This document shows, piece by piece, positions 60,557 to 64,000 of a DNA stretch of 64,000 nucleotides (position 1 is the first letter of the stretch; every line of letters begins with the position of its first letter). Source of the stretch: Hymenoscyphus infarciens (lineage: Eukaryota; Ascomycota; Leotiomycetes; Helotiales; Helotiaceae). The notes beneath the pieces were generated by a model that searched no databases, was not told where the DNA came from, and was given only the letters and a program-made list of their open reading frames with translations. Location of the stretch: assembly GCA_001414345.1 (NCBI GenBank), contig LLCB01000087.1, positions 62,001 to 126,000 on the forward strand. Direction: 5' to 3'. The translations under genes and the position numbers were made by a program.

Positions 60557-61539
60557 TCAAAGCTCCCTGACCTCGATACTCTCGCCCCCCTTCCCCTTGG
60601 AGCCACTCCCGTTGTTGACTGGTTCCCTAACCATGATATGCAATTTAATAGGTTTAGTCCCACGAGAAAGCTCGATATCGGATTTATGAACGAACCCATA
60701 TTTCTCATAGTAAGACAAATTGTTGGCAGCGCTAGATTCGAGGTATGTCGCGCGGTTTTCGGAGTCTGCCTGTTTCCCCATCGATTAGCTTCATCCATAA
60801 TAACCTCCACCCCCTCCCCTCACATCCAAAAAACCCCCCCAGAACAACAGAGTGGAAAAATTACCTTATCGACCATATGCCTAATCAACTTCTTCGCATA
60901 CCCTTTTCCCCTAGCACTAGGTTTACTCCCAAGATAAACAAGATAATAAGAATCACCATCTCGTTCACCCATAACCCCATGTTTAGTAACATGAAGGAGC
61001 GGGAAGAACTCCGTGAAGAACCTAGCTCGTCCCTCGGAGGAGAGTTGGTAGTATAATCTCCACAGGCCAGAGCGGAAGAACGTCAACCAATCGTCCATGT
61101 CTTCGCCGGGTTGTAACCTAGATTGATTGATATGTTAACCCAAGGACTGATCAGACGAATCCGGGCCCCTCCCAAAACCCGATCGGAGCTTTGGTGAGAA
61201 GTACGGATGGGTAAGGGAGAGGGAGAAAACTTACCAGAGGGCCACGGCGTCGTAGTCAGGACCAATAGTTGTCACAAGACCCTTGTAGCAATGAGCCGCT
61301 GTGAGGTAACGGAGAATGTTACAATGAACCTGATACTTCCTCTCCTCAGACGCGGAAGCCATGTCAGGTGTATCAATAAAATACCTCGCCACCTCGTCAA
61401 CAGCAAAAGCCTCAGCGAGACACTTCGCAGCCCCATCTAACTCAGAGATACCGATGATTCTCACTTCTTCACTGGAGGAGGAGGGGGTGAGACTTCGATT
61501 CTTCTCGAGGATATTACTGTTATTATTATTCGTCGCCAT
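60557..61539 (-). CDS. GNAT-family N-acetyltransferase
   Basis: Three exons (61539-61235, 61117-60865, 60769-60557; introns 117 and 95 bp) encode 256 residues. Asn-rich and Ser-rich low complexity at residues 4-23 precedes the fold. The region VRIIGISELDGAAKCLAEAF gives strand 1 and helix 1. YYLVYLGSKP leads to the acetyl-CoA pyrophosphate loop ARGKGYAKKL at 170-179 (R/Q-x-x-G-x-G/A). The end ATYLESSAANNLSYYEKYGF is the typical motif B. Such fungal GNATs acetylate small amines or protein termini; the substrate cannot be told. The C terminus is Gly/Lys-rich. Both introns keep phase with the conserved motifs, which supports the model. Confidence 0.88.
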
Positions 61540-63232
61540 GATTGCGGTTTATACAGTACTTGAATTTGTTATTTCGGTTGGGGATTTGGTGTTTCTGAAA
61601 ATTGAAATTAATTTATTTTGCAAGTCAAAGGAGGGGGAGAAAACGAACAGGACGGTTTTTCAGCAGGTCTCGTTAAATCGCCTGTATGTTGTTTAGAGAG
61701 TTGAGATCTCGAAACCGTCTGGTATCGAGATGGGAAGCGAAGACAATGAAGACTTTGGCGTATGTCAACCGACATCAATGTGAATTGTTCAGTTGGTTTC
61801 TATGCGGGGTGTTGGTGGGAGGAAGGAGGGGTTGGAATCGGTTTGGTTGTTCAGTATGTGTAGCCTTGTGGTGAGTGAGATGCGACTTTTTGTGAGTGGA
61901 GTACACCTGCCTTTTTGTGAGTAATGGGGGTTTGGGCTCTCATCTTCTAAATATCACCACAATTTAAATTGACAAAGATGTTATGGAGTAATGAGAGAGG
62001 GGGTGCACGCAATGTAAAACCAAGGCTTCTTACAGGTAGAATGGTGATAATAGGTGAGACAAAGTGAGGTTGTTTCAATTATTGAGGCGAATTGAGGACG
62101 TGAGGTTTTAGGGTGTGGGTAGCAATGGTTTTTGATATAATTGAGAAAAATCCGAGTAGAATTGGAGAGCGAGAACTAGGAATTTCGACGAAGGAATAAA
62201 GATAGGAGCGATAAGGTGAGGTTTATGTAGATAGCTGTCAACCTCCGGATGGAATGGATGGTGCATCGTTGTTCCAGCGATCCAATAGGCTTACCCCACT
62301 TAGTCACTTGACCATGAGGTGAAAAGCGGCAGTAGAGACCGAGTATTACAGTTTCGTTGTTCCAACTGTCTAGGCAATCGCCCCAAAAACTTTGAACATT
62401 CATAGTATTAATCTAGATCTTCCAGAACAATCATTTTCCAATTGTTTGATAAGATCTAGGGCAATACTTAATTGTACTAGAAATTCAGAACAACGAGACC
62501 TATTAATTGCCGCTTTTATCCTCAATCATGAGGTAAGTTTGCCGCCAAACCGGATCCGTACCAGCATTGAAAAGATAGCAAATGGATTGGATGACAGCCA
62601 GCGCCTTGTTGTTGTAAGACCGATTGTAGCCAGTCTGGGGAAACATTGATTATGCAATGCATGGTCCACTCTGACTGGAAAGGAAGATAAATCGGACAGC
62701 TCGAGTAAGTACAATTGCTGCACCTTGTGAGACGCGTGGGGGCGCGTGGACATACCTAGACTGGCCTAGTAAGGACCCTCAAAATCTGAGTGACAGATGG
62801 ACCTTGCGGGCTGTTCCGAAGCCAACCCGGAAGTTAATAAATAGCCTTGGAAGGGAAAGAAAGAGACGAAGTATATAGTCGAGTAATCTCTGAAAAAGGT
62901 CCACCAGGAGGGGTTCCTGAAAAGAAGAACAAAATGGAACTCCAGGACCAACACAAAAGGTGACCATCTGCGGAGCGGTGCAACCATTTCCCCCGCTCCC
63001 GGATATCGAGAAATCATTACCAAACAAACCAAACTTCTCCAATCGCATGCCATTTCAATGTTGTATTTGGTCGTGGGGTATCTCACTTTTCCTGCTGTGC
63101 AGCTAAGCGCTAATGCTTTCCATCCAGCTTCGCATGATAATCCAGCCAAACGTATTCCTGATAATTTGGGCCAAGCCAGCCATCCAATGCAGTTTGCAGG
63201 CACCTGCATGCTTCCTGGATTGCATCCCACGC
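61540..63232. other. Spacer between GNAT and IDI1 genes
   Basis: About 1.7 kb of normal composition. It should hold the acetyltransferase promoter (61540 onward) and the 3' UTR of IDI1. A 156-codon minus-strand open stretch at 62766-63236 has no recognisable motif and overlaps the IDI1 3' end, so I treat it as chance. An ACGCGTGGGGGCGCGTGG stretch lies at about 62731-62750. Confidence 0.55.

Positions 63233-64000
<768 letters not shown>

Overview
The window reads as nuclear DNA of a filamentous ascomycete. Genes carry short introns (46-117 bp, GTAAGT/GTGAGT-type donors, CTAAC-type branch sites, CAG/TAG acceptors). Products are typically fungal: a Git3/GPR-4-type receptor, a sedolisin protease, a PigL/Helo-like STAND protein and a polyketide synthase relic. 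Alternating gene-rich and very AT-rich blocks, the latter almost without CpA/TpG and full of C-to-T/G-to-A differences between repeat copies, are the mark of repeat-induced point mutation (RIP). Protein similarity by eye suggests Leotiomycetes/Helotiales; that placement is inference.

Layout. (1) 1-21.3 kb is a RIP-degraded transposon nest: a short TIR element (1.76-2.04 kb), two direct copies of a second TIR element flanking a broken helicase-like gene piece (2.7-4.6 kb), a solo LTR inside the first copy, a minus-strand LINE (4.6-9.4 kb), unassigned AT-rich sequence, and a Copia element (14.68-20.87 kb) inserted into a MULE-like TIR element (14.15-21.10 kb). (2) 21.3-36.6 kb is a gene island: GPR-4-like GPCR (-), exopolyphosphatase (-), a decayed STAND-like gene (+), a 708-residue coiled-coil protein (+) and a DNAJC8/Spf31 J-protein (-). 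(3) 36.6-41.5 kb is a decayed spacer with a mariner-type MITE. (4) 41.6-43.8 kb is a secreted sedolisin (-). (5) 45.6-54.2 kb is an 8.6-kb TIR DNA transposon with an LTR element nested in it. (6) 54.2-57.3 kb holds degenerate tandem repeats and a polyketide synthase KS relic. (7) 57.3-64.0 kb is a second gene island: SDR (+), replication protein A subunit 2 (+), GNAT acetyltransferase (-) and the 3' part of isopentenyl-diphosphate isomerase (-), cut by the window end.

The genes do not form one pathway. Most are conserved single-copy functions (polyphosphate turnover, splicing-linked J-protein, RPA, isoprenoid synthesis, nutrient sensing). The accessory part consists of the protease, the SDR beside the PKS relic, and the STAND-like pseudogene. 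No clearly new biological system stands out. The best signals are the nested mobile elements, whose boundaries and target duplications can be read directly, and the captured helicase fragment.
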